From assembly GCF_002902985.1 (NCBI RefSeq), contig NZ_CP026167.1, forward strand, positions 2,356,001 to 2,420,000: a DNA stretch of 64,000 nt, read 5' to 3'. This stretch comes from Leclercia sp. LSNIH1. Lineage in GTDB: Bacteria; Pseudomonadota; Gammaproteobacteria; Enterobacterales; Enterobacteriaceae. Shown one piece after another: positions 1 through 7,854 of the stretch. The notes beneath the pieces were generated by a model. That model did no database searches, was not told where the DNA came from, and saw only the letters and a program-made list of their open reading frames with translations. The position numbers and the translations under genes were made by a program. The number at the start of each line of letters is the position of its first letter. The first letter of the stretch is position 1.

Positions 1-191
1 CCGGCGTCATGCCAGACCATCGTACCGCTGGCAATAGGCAGCAGGCCGGCGATGCAGTTTACGAGGGTGGTTTTTCCCATTCCGGGCAGTCCGACCACCC
101 CGGTACAGACGCCGGGCGGCAGATCAAGGTCGACGTTCCACAGGGTGTGGCGATCCCCGTAATACTGATTAACGGCACGCAGGCTCAACAT
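1..191 (-). CDS. UrtE-like ABC transporter ATP-binding protein (5' part only)
   Basis: Only the first 63 codons are present; the gene runs off the left edge. The translated start (MLSLRAVNQYYGDRHTLWNV) has the NQYYG signature typical of UrtE, one of the two ATPases of the urea/branched-chain amide ABC importer family. The Walker A motif reads GLPGMGKTT, unlike the GRNGVGKTT I expect for UrtE. An AAGGAG ribosome-binding site lies 7 bases before the ATG. The gene is first behind a sigma-54/NtrC-type promoter, so nitrogen-limitation control is likely. urtE is normally the last gene of urtABCDE, so a first-in-operon copy is unusual. The substrate could be urea, a short amide or guanidine-like compound and cannot be settled from this fragment. 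Confidence 0.75.
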   Translation of the reverse strand, partial: MLSLRAVNQYYGDRHTLWNVDLDLPPGVCTGVVGLPGMGKTTLVNCIAGLLPIASGTMVWHDA

Positions 192-231
192 GGTGTTTCT
201 CCTTAACAGGCATCGATGACCTCGGGTACAG

Positions 232-247
232 TGCAAGACTCTTGCCA
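232..247 (-). promoter_or_regulatory. Sigma-54 (-24/-12) promoter for the urtE-like gene
   Basis: On the minus strand the sequence is TGGCAAGAGTCTTGCA. It has GG and GC separated by exactly 10 bases, the invariant spacing of sigma-54 promoters, with a consensus TTGCA -12 element. Transcription would start near 220, about 30 bases before the ATG at 191. NtrC-like sites lie 75-125 bases upstream, as expected for an enhancer-dependent promoter. Confidence 0.8.
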
Positions 248-321
248 TCGACCTGAAAAGGAGGATTAAACCCCGTTTTTTCGGAATCCCCTCAGTAAAC
301 AACGCAGGTAGCCAGGAAGCG

Positions 322-359
322 TGCACTGCCCCGGTGCCCCAAAGGGTGAGCCTGGTGCA
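322..359 (-). promoter_or_regulatory. NtrC-type enhancer sites
   Basis: Positions 322-338 read, on the minus strand, GGCACC-N5-AGTGCA, matching the NtrC consensus TGCACC-N5-GGTGCA at 10 of 12 bases. A further perfect half-site TGCACC (minus strand) covers 354-359. The distance to the sigma-54 promoter suits NtrC enhancers. The second site is only a half-match and is less certain. Confidence 0.65.
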
Positions 360-516
360 GCGACTATTTGAACAAAATGTGAGCAGTGTCTCGTCAATTC
401 GTTATCCAATTTTTGGCAACAGATCGCCAAAATTGGGCGATAAAAAATTTTTACCGTCGCGCTGTGGGTAAAAACCGGGAATTAGCCGAGTCACGCTCCG
501 TATGGGCTGGAGGCAG

Positions 517-539
517 TTATCCACTATTCCTGTGGATAA
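517..539. promoter_or_regulatory. Pair of facing DnaA boxes upstream of uvrB
   Basis: TTATCCACT at 517-525 (plus strand) differs at one base from the DnaA box. TGTGGATAA at 531-539 is a perfect R1-type box (TTATCCACA) on the minus strand. The two face each other across 5 bases. A DnaA box is known upstream of E. coli uvrB, so this probably modulates uvrB transcription. A weaker TTATCCAAT lies at 402-410. The rest of 360-836 is AT-rich upstream DNA in which I see no gene. Confidence 0.6.
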
Positions 540-837
540 CCATGTGCATTAGAGTTAGAAAACGCGAGGTAAGCGAGAGAATACGCGGCCTGCGCCTGAA
601 TTGCTGCGAAACGCGTCTTTTTGAAAAGATTAAATTAAATCAATGCGTTAAATAAAATCAATCGTTGTCATTAAACGGTCACGATAATGCGCTTAAGTCC
701 GGCGTCTCGCCTTGACAAATGTTAAAAAATAAAAAGTTCTGGGGATAACCGTGCGTTGATGGAATTTTATCCCGTCGCAGCCGAAATTTTGTGCAGCTTC
801 GTTTGATTCTTACCCAGGGTGGCACAAAACGACGCGG

Positions 838-865
838 TTGCCACTGGATTTATGTCCAGTATAAT
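838..865 (+). promoter_or_regulatory. uvrB SOS promoter with LexA box
   Basis: The -35 element TTGCCA (838-843) and a perfect -10 TATAAT (860-865) are 16 bases apart. The LexA operator CACTGGATTTATGTCCAGTA (842-861) has the required CTG-N10-CAG core and fills the spacer, so LexA binding would block RNA polymerase. This is the classic DNA-damage-inducible arrangement of uvrB. Confidence 0.9.
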
Positions 866-936
866 TTACTGGCAAAAATAGCCATCAGGAGTAAAATTAC
901 TCACCTGCCGTATTAACCATCATCAGGTCGCCGTTC

Positions 937-2952
937 ATGAGTAAACCGTTCAAACTGAATTCCGCTTTCCGTCCTTCCGGCGATCAGCCTGAAGCGATTC
1001 GCCGTCTGAAAGAGGGGCTGGAGGATGGGCTTGCGCACCAGACGCTGCTGGGGGTGACCGGGTCGGGTAAAACCTTCACCGTTGCCAACGTGATCGCCGA
1101 TCTCCAGCGCCCTACAATGGTGCTTGCCCCGAACAAAACCCTGGCGGCGCAGCTCTACGGCGAGATGAAAGAGTTCTTCCCGGAGAATGCGGTGGAGTAC
1201 TTCGTGTCGTACTACGACTACTATCAGCCGGAAGCCTACGTTCCCAGCTCGGACACCTTTATCGAGAAAGATGCCTCGGTGAACGAGCATATCGAGCAGA
1301 TGCGTCTCTCCGCAACCAAGGCGCTGCTTGAGCGCCGTGACGTGGTGGTGGTGGCCTCGGTGTCGGCTATCTACGGCCTCGGCGACCCGGATCTCTACCT
1401 GAAGATGATGCTGCACCTGACCGTGGGGATGATTATCGATCAGCGCGCCATTTTGCGTCGCCTGGCCGAGCTGCAGTACACCCGTAACGATCAGGCGTTC
1501 CAGCGCGGCACGTTCCGCGTGCGCGGCGAAGTGATCGACATCTTCCCGGCGGAGTCGGACGACTTCGCGCTGCGCGTCGAGCTTTTCGATGAAGAGGTGG
1601 AGCGGCTGTCGCTGTTCGACCCGCTGACCGGCCATGTGGAATCGACCATTCAGCGCTTCACGGTCTACCCGAAAACCCACTACGTCACCCCGCGCGAGCG
1701 CATCGTGCAGGCGATGGAGGACATCAAGGTTGAACTGGCGGATCGCCGCAGGGTGCTGTTGGAAAATAACAAGTTGCTGGAAGAGCAGCGTATCAGCCAG
1801 CGTACCCAGTTCGATCTCGAGATGATGAACGAGCTGGGCTACTGCTCCGGTATCGAAAACTACTCGCGCTATCTCTCTGGCCGTGGGCCGGGCGAAGCGC
1901 CGCCAACCCTGTTTGACTACCTGCCGGCGGATGGCCTGCTGGTGGTGGATGAATCCCACGTCACCATTCCGCAGATTGGCGGGATGTATCGTGGCGACCG
2001 GGCGCGTAAAGAGACCCTGGTGGAGTACGGCTTCCGTCTGCCGTCGGCGCTGGATAACCGTCCGATGAAGTTTGAAGAGTTCGAGGCGCTGGCGCCGCAA
2101 ACCATCTACGTGTCGGCTACGCCAGGTAACTACGAGCTGGAGAAGTCGGGCGACGAAGTGGTGGATCAGGTGGTGCGTCCGACCGGCCTGCTGGACCCGA
2201 TTATCGAAGTACGCCCGGTGGCCACCCAGGTAGATGACCTGCTCTCGGAGATCCGCGCCCGGTCGGCTATTAACGAGCGTGTGCTGGTGACGACCCTGAC
2301 CAAGCGGATGGCGGAAGACCTGACCGAATACCTCGAAGAGCACGGTGAGAAGGTGCGCTATCTGCACTCGGATATCGACACCGTGGAGCGCATGGAGATT
2401 ATCCGCGATCTGCGTCTTGGCGAGTTCGATGTGCTGGTGGGGATCAACCTGCTGCGTGAGGGGCTGGATATGCCAGAAGTGTCGCTGGTGGCGATTCTGG
2501 ACGCCGACAAAGAGGGCTTCCTGCGTTCCGAGCGCTCGCTGATCCAGACCATTGGCCGTGCGGCACGAAACGTTAACGGCAAAGCGATTCTCTACGGGGA
2601 TAAGATCACCCCGTCGATGGCGAAAGCGATCGGCGAAACCGAACGCCGTCGCGAGAAGCAGCAACGCTATAACGAAGAGCACGGGATCGTTCCGCAGGGG
2701 CTCAACAAGAAGGTGGTGGATATCCTGCAGCTCGGACAGAATATCGCGAAAACCAAAACCAAGGGTCGCGGCAAGTCGCGCTCACCGGTTGAGGCCGATA
2801 CCGTGGCACTGACGCCGAAAGCGCTGCAGCAGAAAATCCACGAGCTGGAAGGGCAGATGATGCAGCACGCACAGAACCTGGAGTTCGAAGAGGCGGCGCA
2901 GATCCGCGACCAGCTGCATCAGCTGCGGGATTTATTCATCGCCGCGTCGTAG
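937..2952 (+). CDS. uvrB: UvrABC system protein B (excinuclease subunit)
   Basis: UvrB is the damage-verifying, DNA-loading subunit of nucleotide excision repair. It is delivered by UvrA and then recruits UvrC for incision. The 671-residue protein is near the usual length (E. coli 673). Walker A GVTGSGKT lies at residues 39-46 with Lys45. The beta-hairpin region rich in Tyr ([12 protein letters not shown]) follows near residues 92-115, a DESH Walker B motif lies near 338, and helicase motif VI (IGRAARN) near 540. The C-terminal UVR domain (last 40 residues, [12 protein letters not shown]) contacts UvrC. The ATG at 937 matches the E. coli N-terminus. The gene stands alone behind its own LexA-controlled promoter and faces ybhK at its 3' end. 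Confidence 0.98.
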   Translation: MSKPFKLNSAFRPSGDQPEAIRRLKEGLEDGLAHQTLLGVTGSGKTFTVANVIADLQRPTMVLAPNKTLAAQLYGEMKEFFPENAVEYFVSYYDYYQPEAYVPSSDTFIEKDASVNEHIEQMRLSATKALLERRDVVVVASVSAIYGLGDPDLYLKMMLHLTVGMIIDQRAILRRLAELQYTRNDQAFQRGTFRVRGEVIDIFPAESDDFALRVELFDEEVERLSLFDPLTGHVESTIQRFTVYPKTHYVTPRERIVQAMEDIKVELADRRRVLLENNKLLEEQRISQRTQFDLEMMNELGYCSGIENYSRYLSGRGPGEAPPTLFDYLPADGLLVVDESHVTIPQIGGMYRGDRARKETLVEYGFRLPSALDNRPMKFEEFEALAPQTIYVSATPGNYELEKSGDEVVDQVVRPTGLLDPIIEVRPVATQVDDLLSEIRARSAINERVLVTTLTKRMAEDLTEYLEEHGEKVRYLHSDIDTVERMEIIRDLRLGEFDVLVGINLLREGLDMPEVSLVAILDADKEGFLRSERSLIQTIGRAARNVNGKAILYGDKITPSMAKAIGETERRREKQQRYNEEHGIVPQGLNKKVVDILQLGQNIAKTKTKGRGKSRSPVEADTVALTPKALQQKIHELEGQMMQHAQNLEFEEAAQIRDQLHQLRDLFIAAS

Positions 2953-2957
2953 TTTGT

Positions 2958-3028
2958 ACCCGGTGGCGCTTACCGGCTCAACAACGGCACGCTGCCTGTA
3001 GGCCCGGTAAGCGAAGCGCCACCGGGCA
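2958..3028. repeat. REP (PU) pair between uvrB and ybhK
   Basis: Two oppositely oriented palindromic units, CCCGGTGGCGCTTACCGG near 2959-2976 and CCGGTAAGCGAAGCGCCACC near 3004-3023, make a BIME-like element between convergent genes. Such elements stabilise 3' ends or terminate transcription. Confidence 0.8.
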
Positions 3029-3044
3029 TTACAGGCCGCGCAAG

Positions 3045-3953
3045 CTAACCCAACGCCTGAATCGCCCTCTCCAGCGCCACGCGGAGCAGATGCCGGTCGT
3101 GACGGTACTTGATGTCGCTTGCTTCGAGCGGCTCCTGCACCACCACCCGGCCCTCCATACCTGAGATATCCTCTTTCGGCCCGACCACTACCGCATCGAC
3201 GATCTTTTTACCGACATACTGCTCCATCAGCGCCAGCTTTGCGGCTAGCGAAAGCCCGGCGGCGGCCGGACTGAGTTCGCGACCCAGATTGCCGATATAG
3301 ACCACCGGGGCGGGCGTGCGCCGCAGCGCCTGGGCCAGCTCTTTAATCAGCAGGAGCGGCATCAGGCTGGTGTAAAAACTGCCGGGGCCGATGAGGATCA
3401 GATCCGCTTCACCAATCGCTTCTACCGCTTCACGGGTCGCCGGGACAGTGGGGTAGAGCATCAGCTCTTTCGGGGGCAGGGCAAGCTGATCGATATTCAC
3501 TTCGCCATACACTTCATGGTCGTTGCAGTCGATTGCCATCAAATCGACCGGAAGCTCGGACATGGGGATGAGAAAGGCGTCCACTTTAAGCAGGTTGCGG
3601 ATTAAATTGATCGCCTCCAGAGGCCGCACGCTGAGGTGATCCAGCGCCTTTAACATCAGATTTCCAAGGTTATGCCCGGAAAGCTCGCCATTACCGGCAA
3701 AACGATACTCAAACATGGCCGAAGCCACGCTCGGTTCCGTGATAAGCTGATTTAAACAGTTGCGCATGTCGCCCCAGGCGATACCGCCTTCGGAGCGGCG
3801 GATGCGCCCGGTTGAGCCGCCATTATCGGTGGTCGTGACGATCCCTGTCAGGCGGGAGCCGAGCGATGACAGGGAGGACATGACCCGGCCCAGTCCATGG
3901 CCTCCGCCGAGAGCGACCACCCGGTCAAGATCCGCAAAAGTGCGATTGCGCAT
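3045..3953 (-). CDS. ybhK: YvcK/CofD-family gluconeogenesis factor-like protein YbhK
   Basis: This 302-residue protein belongs to the YvcK/CofD-like family. Family members bind UDP-sugars or nucleotides; in Bacillus YvcK is needed for growth on gluconeogenic carbon and for correct cell-wall synthesis. A Gly-rich nucleotide-binding loop ([12 protein letters not shown], residues 12-23) opens the Rossmann-like fold. [13 protein letters not shown] (residues 40-52) and [10 protein letters not shown] are family signatures, and [11 protein letters not shown] lies near residue 193. E. coli YbhK is of equal length. Its exact biochemical role in enterobacteria is not established. It is divergent from moaA and convergent with uvrB. 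Confidence 0.9.
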   Translation of the reverse strand: MRNRTFADLDRVVALGGGHGLGRVMSSLSSLGSRLTGIVTTTDNGGSTGRIRRSEGGIAWGDMRNCLNQLITEPSVASAMFEYRFAGNGELSGHNLGNLMLKALDHLSVRPLEAINLIRNLLKVDAFLIPMSELPVDLMAIDCNDHEVYGEVNIDQLALPPKELMLYPTVPATREAVEAIGEADLILIGPGSFYTSLMPLLLIKELAQALRRTPAPVVYIGNLGRELSPAAAGLSLAAKLALMEQYVGKKIVDAVVVGPKEDISGMEGRVVVQEPLEASDIKYRHDRHLLRVALERAIQALG

Positions 3954-4092
3954 AAAAATTCCTTATTGAGACCAACATGTAAACAGTAACGCAACTACTC
4001 CTAAATGACGATGCTGCGACCCGCGCAAAATGACGTATATCAATGCAAAAATGTGATAATGACGTATTCTGAACCGAAATTGCACGATTAGC

Positions 4093-4118
4093 TCGCTATA
4101 TACATTTTTATATAGCGT
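4093..4118. promoter_or_regulatory. ModE-type operator upstream of moaA
   Basis: CGCTATATA-N6-TATATAGCG (4094-4117) is a perfect 9-bp inverted repeat. It agrees with the molybdate-responsive ModE consensus, in which ATATA half-sites are separated by 6 bases. E. coli moaA is known to be activated by ModE-molybdate, and the position some 185-210 bases before the moaA ATG fits. Confidence 0.8.
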
Positions 4119-4120
4119 AA

Positions 4121-4161
4121 GTCGACGATAGCGAAACTCGCTTTAACACGCTACTATCGAC
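4121..4161 (+). repeat. Inverted repeat between the ModE site and Moco riboswitch
   Basis: GTCGACGATAGCG (4121-4133) and CGCTACTATCGAC (4149-4161) are imperfect inverted repeats around a 15-base spacer. They could form a hairpin at the start of the moa leader or serve as a second operator. I do not recognise a known factor for this sequence. Confidence 0.4.
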
Positions 4162-4189
4162 ATAACCACGTTTTCATCATTGAAAACAT

Positions 4190-4292
4190 ACACTCTAGCC
4201 TTTGCGCCTGTGTCGACAGATATGGCGCTCTGGCCGTGGCGCTTTTGCCACCAGGGTACAGGAAGAAATGACTGTGCCTCCCGTATCAGGAA
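4190..4292 (+). ncRNA. Molybdenum cofactor (Moco) riboswitch
   Basis: The segment begins with ACTCTAGCCTTTG and includes GACAGATA and TTGCCACCAGGGTACAGG. It matches my memory of the conserved Moco RNA motif in front of E. coli moaA, which represses translation when the cofactor is plentiful. In E. coli CsrA also binds this leader; GGA triplets occur here in CAGGAAGAAATG and TCAGGAAAGG. The leader continues into the moaA ribosome-binding site. An open frame starting at 4202 runs in phase through it and is not a credible start. Confidence 0.85.
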
Positions 4293-4300
4293 AGGTGTAC

Positions 4301-5290
4301 ATGGCTTCACAACTTACCGATGCATTCGCGCGTAAGTTTTTTTACCTGCGTTTGTCGATTACCGATGTGTGCAACTTCCGTTGCACCTACTGCCTGCCGG
4401 ATGGCTATAAGCCTGGCAGCGTCACCAATAACGGCTTTCTCTCCGTGGATGAAGTGCGCCGCGTCACGCGCGCGTTTGCCGCCATGGGAACGGAGAAGGT
4501 CCGTCTTACCGGCGGCGAACCCTCGCTGCGCCGGGACTTCACCGATATTATCGCGGCGGTGCGCGAAAACGACGCCATCCGCCAGATTGCGGTCACCACC
4601 AATGGCTATCGTCTGGCGCGCGATGTCGCGCAATGGCGCGACGCGGGGCTGACAGCCATCAACGTCAGCGTCGACAGTCTGGATGCCCGCCAGTTTCATG
4701 CCATCACCGGACAGGATAAATTCCACCAGGTGATGGAAGGTATCGACGCGGCCTTTGCGGCCGGCTTCGACAAGGTGAAGGTCAACACCGTGCTGATGCG
4801 CGATGTGAACCATCATCAGCTGGATACCTTCCTGGCGTGGATCAAGCCCCGCCGCATTCAGCTGCGCTTCATTGAGCTGATGGAAACCGGCGAGGGCAGC
4901 GACCTCTTCTCCCGTCATCACATCTCCGGCATGGTATTGCGCGATGAACTGCTCAAACGCGGCTGGATCCACCAGCTTCGCCAGCGCAGCGATGGCCCGG
5001 CGCAGGTCTTTTGCCACCCCGACTACGAAGGGGAGATTGGCCTTATCATGCCGTATGAAAAAGACTTCTGTGCCAGCTGTAACCGCCTGCGCGTCTCGTC
5101 GGTGGGCAAGCTGCACCTCTGCCTGTTTGGCGACGGCGGCGTCGACCTGCGCGATCTGCTGGCCGATGATGCGCAGCAGGCGGCGCTGCAAGCACGCATT
5201 TCTGAGGCGCTGATGCACAAAAAACAGACCCACTTCCTGCATCAGGGCAACACCGGGATCACCCAGAACCTGTCATACATTGGCGGGTAA
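4301..5290 (+). CDS. moaA: GTP 3',8-cyclase (radical SAM molybdopterin synthesis protein MoaA)
   Basis: MoaA rearranges GTP to 3',8-cyclo-GTP with S-adenosylmethionine, the first step of molybdenum cofactor synthesis; MoaC then makes cyclic pyranopterin monophosphate. From the ATG at 4301 the protein is 329 residues, equal to E. coli MoaA. The N-terminal radical-SAM cluster CNFRCTYC (Cys24, 28, 31) is followed by the GGEP-type motif (TGGEPSLR). The C-terminal second [4Fe-4S] site is in [10 protein letters not shown] with a third Cys 14 residues on, and the conserved double Gly ends the protein. An upstream in-frame start at 4202 would translate the riboswitch, so I rejected it. It is first in moaABCDE, controlled by ModE and the Moco riboswitch. 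Confidence 0.97.
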   Translation: MASQLTDAFARKFFYLRLSITDVCNFRCTYCLPDGYKPGSVTNNGFLSVDEVRRVTRAFAAMGTEKVRLTGGEPSLRRDFTDIIAAVRENDAIRQIAVTTNGYRLARDVAQWRDAGLTAINVSVDSLDARQFHAITGQDKFHQVMEGIDAAFAAGFDKVKVNTVLMRDVNHHQLDTFLAWIKPRRIQLRFIELMETGEGSDLFSRHHISGMVLRDELLKRGWIHQLRQRSDGPAQVFCHPDYEGEIGLIMPYEKDFCASCNRLRVSSVGKLHLCLFGDGGVDLRDLLADDAQQAALQARISEALMHKKQTHFLHQGNTGITQNLSYIGG

Positions 5291-5310
5291 TCGCTACAAG
5301 GAACCAGAAG

Positions 5311-5823
5311 ATGAGTCAGGTAAGCGCTGAATTTATCCCGACGCGTATTGCTATTCTTACCGTTTCTGAACGCCGCGGCGAAGAGGATGACACCTCCGGC
5401 CACTGGCTGCGCGATGCGGCCCACGAGGCCGGGCATCAGATCGTCGACAAGGCCATCGTCAAAGAGAACCGCTACGCCATTCGCGCGGAAGTGTCGCGCT
5501 GGATCGCCAGCGATAACGTCCAGGTGGTGCTGATCACCGGCGGCACCGGTTTTACCGCAGGCGATCAGGCCCCGGAAGCGCTGCTGCCGCTTTTCGATCG
5601 CGAGATCGAAGGCTTCGGCGAGGTGTTCCGCATGCTCTCGTTTGAAGAGATTGGCACCTCGACCCTGCAGTCGCGCGCTGTTGCAGGGATCGCCAACAAC
5701 ACGGTGATTTTTGCCATGCCAGGTTCCACGAAAGCCTGCCGCACCGCGTGGGAAAACATTATCGCCCCGCAGCTGGATGCCCGCACGCGTCCGTGTAATT
5801 TCCATCCACACCTGAAGAAATAA
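5311..5823 (+). CDS. moaB: Molybdopterin-binding protein MoaB (MogA-like)
   Basis: This 170-residue protein equals E. coli MoaB in length. It has the MoCF-fold signature ITGGTGFTAGDQAPEAL (residues 71-87), the molybdopterin-binding loop shared with MogA and the MoeA central domain. MoaB is thought to bind or adenylate molybdopterin but is dispensable in E. coli, where MogA does this job. It lies 20 bases downstream of moaA and 3 bases before moaC, in the moa operon. Confidence 0.95.
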   Translation: MSQVSAEFIPTRIAILTVSERRGEEDDTSGHWLRDAAHEAGHQIVDKAIVKENRYAIRAEVSRWIASDNVQVVLITGGTGFTAGDQAPEALLPLFDREIEGFGEVFRMLSFEEIGTSTLQSRAVAGIANNTVIFAMPGSTKACRTAWENIIAPQLDARTRPCNFHPHLKK

Positions 5824-5826
5824 GCT

Positions 5827-6312
5827 ATGTCGCAACTGACCCACATTAACGCCGCGGGCGAAGCCCATATGGTGGATGTCTCCGCCAAGGCCGAAACCGT
5901 GCGTGAAGCCCGCGCGGAAGCGTTCGTCACCATGCTCCCGGAGACGCTGGCGATGATTATCGACGGTAGCCACCACAAAGGGGACGTCTTCGCTACGGCG
6001 CGGATCGCCGGCATTCAGGCCGCCAAACGCACCTGGGAGCTTATCCCGCTGTGCCATCCGCTGATGCTCAGCAAAGTGGAGGTCAACCTGCGGGGCGAAC
6101 CGGAGCAGAACCGCGTGCGCATCGAATCATTGTGCCGCCTGACCGGGAAAACCGGCGTGGAGATGGAAGCCTTAACTGCCGCCTCCGTGGCGGCATTAAC
6201 CATCTATGACATGTGCAAAGCGGTACAGAAAGACATGGTTATCGGCCCGGTTCGCCTGCTGGCGAAAAGCGGGGGGAAATCGGGTGATTTCAGGGCACAA
6301 GAGCATGATTAA
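5827..6312 (+). CDS. moaC: Cyclic pyranopterin monophosphate synthase MoaC
   Basis: MoaC converts 3',8-cyclo-GTP from MoaA into cyclic pyranopterin monophosphate. The 161-residue protein has the typical start [18 protein letters not shown], the LCHP motif (residues 75-78, [12 protein letters not shown]) and the [19 protein letters not shown] segment with the catalytic Asp/Lys region. Its length matches E. coli MoaC. The stop codon lies inside moaD (8-bp overlap), which suggests translational coupling. Confidence 0.97.
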   Translation: MSQLTHINAAGEAHMVDVSAKAETVREARAEAFVTMLPETLAMIIDGSHHKGDVFATARIAGIQAAKRTWELIPLCHPLMLSKVEVNLRGEPEQNRVRIESLCRLTGKTGVEMEALTAASVAALTIYDMCKAVQKDMVIGPVRLLAKSGGKSGDFRAQEHD

Positions 6313-6550
6313 AGTACTGTTTTTTGCGCAGGTGCGCGAGCTGGTGAATACCGACAGCCTGACGCTGGATATAGAGGTAGAAAACGTCGAAGCGCTGCGG
6401 GCGCATCTGGCGGCGCAAAGCGACCGCTGGGCGCTGGCGCTGGACGCGAGCAAACTGCTGGCGGCGGTAAACCAGACGCTGGTGGAGTTCACGCATCCGG
6501 TCAAACCGGGCGATGAGGTGGCCTTCTTCCCACCGGTGACCGGGGGCTGA
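6305..6550 (+). CDS. moaD: Molybdopterin synthase small (sulfur carrier) subunit MoaD
   Basis: MoaD is a ubiquitin-fold sulfur carrier. MoeB adenylates its C-terminal Gly-Gly, a thiocarboxylate is formed there, and with MoaE it puts the dithiolene sulfurs into precursor Z. Starting at ATG 6305 ([13 protein letters not shown]) gives 81 residues, the usual length, ending in PPVTGG. Longer in-frame starts would overlap moaC extensively and are unlikely. It overlaps moaC by 8 bases and is 1 base from moaE. Confidence 0.96.
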   Translation: MIKVLFFAQVRELVNTDSLTLDIEVENVEALRAHLAAQSDRWALALDASKLLAAVNQTLVEFTHPVKPGDEVAFFPPVTGG

Positions 6551-6551
6551 G

Positions 6552-7004
6552 ATGAGTGACACCAAAATCCTGGTCGAACCGGCGCGTTTTAACGTCGGCA
6601 CGGAGTATAACTGGCTTGCTGAGCGTGACGAAGATGGCGCGGTGGTCACCTTCACCGGCAAGGTGCGTAACCATAATCTCGGCGACAGCGTAAAAGCGCT
6701 GACCCTTGAGCACTATCCCGGCATGACGGAAAAAGCGCTGGCGGAGATCGTTGAACAGGCGCGTCAGCGCTGGCCGCTCGGCCGCGTGACCGTCATCCAC
6801 CGCATCGGCGAGATGTGGCCGGGGGAGGAGATCGTCTTCGTTGGCGTCACCAGCGCCCATCGCGGCAGCGCCTTTGCGGCGGGTGAGTTTATTATGGATT
6901 ACCTGAAAACCCGCGCCCCGTTCTGGAAGCGCGAAGCGACCCCGGAGGGCGATCGCTGGGTCGAGTCCCGCGACAGCGACAAGGAAGCCGCCAACCGCTG
7001 GTAG
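6552..7004 (+). CDS. moaE: Molybdopterin synthase catalytic subunit MoaE
   Basis: MoaE is the large subunit of the MoaD2-MoaE2 molybdopterin synthase. The 150-residue protein (same as E. coli) contains the conserved RNHNLG stretch near residue 38, VTSAHRGSAF around residues 98-107 and the catalytic Lys region in DYLKTRAPFWKRE (residues 116-128). It is the last gene of the moa operon, starting one base after the moaD stop. Confidence 0.96.
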   Translation: MSDTKILVEPARFNVGTEYNWLAERDEDGAVVTFTGKVRNHNLGDSVKALTLEHYPGMTEKALAEIVEQARQRWPLGRVTVIHRIGEMWPGEEIVFVGVTSAHRGSAFAAGEFIMDYLKTRAPFWKREATPEGDRWVESRDSDKEAANRW

Positions 7005-7062
7005 CCGGATTGCCGGGATGTGTTAGGCTTTAACAGTGTGTCCACTTAAAAAGGAGTGTGTT

Positions 7063-7770
7063 ATGGACAGATTTCCCCGTTCCGATTCCATCGTGCAGCA
7101 GAGCCGTACCGGGCTGCAAACCTACATGGCCCAGGTCTATGGCTGGATGACCTGCGGCCTGCTGCTCACCGCGTTTGTCGCGTGGTTTTCCGCCAATACC
7201 CCTGCGGTGATGATGTTTGTCTTCTCCAGCAAAATCACCTTCTTTGGCCTGATCATCGCCCAGCTGGCGCTGGTGTTTGTCCTCTCCGGGCTGGTGCATA
7301 AGCTCAGCGCCGGGATGGCCACCACGCTGTTTATGCTCTATTCGGCGCTGACCGGCCTGACGCTCTCCAGTATTTTCCTCGTCTACACCTACTCCTCCAT
7401 CGCCAGCACCTTTGTGGTGGCCGGCGGGATGTTTGGCGCGATGAGTCTCTACGGCTACACCACTAAACGCGACCTGAGCGGCTTTGGCAACATGCTGTTT
7501 ATGGCGCTGATTGGTATCGTGCTGGCGTCGCTAGTGAACTTCTGGCTGAAGAGTGAAGCGCTGATGTGGGCGGTAACCTATATCGGGGTGATTGTCTTTG
7601 TCGGGCTGACGGCGTATGACACCCAGAAGCTGAAAAACATTGGCGAGCAGATTGACGTGCGCGACAGCTCTAATCTGCGTAAATACTCCATTCTGGGGGC
7701 GCTGACGCTCTATCTGGACTTCATCAACCTTTTCCTGATGCTGCTGCGCATCTTCGGCAACCGTCGTTAA
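7063..7770 (+). CDS. ybhL: Bax inhibitor-1 family inner-membrane protein YbhL
   Basis: This 235-residue polytopic membrane protein has about seven hydrophobic segments and the BI-1/YccA family traits, including the GLTAYDTQKLKNIGEQ segment near residue 185 and a closing FINLFLMLLRIFGNRR. The family includes pH-sensitive Ca2+ leak channels and the FtsH modulator YccA; YbhL itself has no firm function. I chose ATG 7063, which has AAGGAG 6 bases upstream, over an in-frame GTG at 7036 that lies before the ribosome-binding site. In K-12, ybhM lies between ybhL and ybhN; here only REP sequence does. Confidence 0.93.
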   Translation: MDRFPRSDSIVQQSRTGLQTYMAQVYGWMTCGLLLTAFVAWFSANTPAVMMFVFSSKITFFGLIIAQLALVFVLSGLVHKLSAGMATTLFMLYSALTGLTLSSIFLVYTYSSIASTFVVAGGMFGAMSLYGYTTKRDLSGFGNMLFMALIGIVLASLVNFWLKSEALMWAVTYIGVIVFVGLTAYDTQKLKNIGEQIDVRDSSNLRKYSILGALTLYLDFINLFLMLLRIFGNRR

Positions 7771-7775
7771 GTAAT

Positions 7776-7848
7776 ATGCCCGGCGGCGCTGTGCTTGCCG
7801 GGCCTACGGTCTTCCTGGCCGGGTAAGCGCAGCGCCACCCGGCCAGTC
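7776..7848. repeat. REP pair between ybhL and ybhN
   Basis: GCCCGGCGGCGCTGTGCTTGCCGGGC (7778-7803, read as two arms around a short centre) and GCCGGGTAAGCGCAGCGCCACCCGGC (7819-7844) are opposed REP units. They lie between convergent genes and probably protect both 3' ends. No remnant of ybhM is visible. Confidence 0.8.
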
Positions 7849-7854
7849 CCGCCA

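Noticed and set aside
192..400. ykkC/guanidine riboswitch before the urtE-like gene
   Set aside because: I looked for the conserved ykkC core and did not find it; the region is explained by sigma-54 and NtrC signals.
386..655. 89-residue plus-strand ORF upstream of uvrB
   Set aside because: It lies over DnaA boxes and AT-rich promoter DNA, has no ribosome-binding site, and its translation shows no domain or regular composition.
913..2682. 589-residue minus-strand ORF opposite uvrB
   Set aside because: An antisense shadow of uvrB produced by high-GC codon use; its composition (rich in His, Arg, Gln) is typical of such shadows.
4202..4300. Longer MoaA starting at 4202
   Set aside because: The extension is the Moco riboswitch; the ATG at 4301 gives the normal 329 residues and has a ribosome-binding site.
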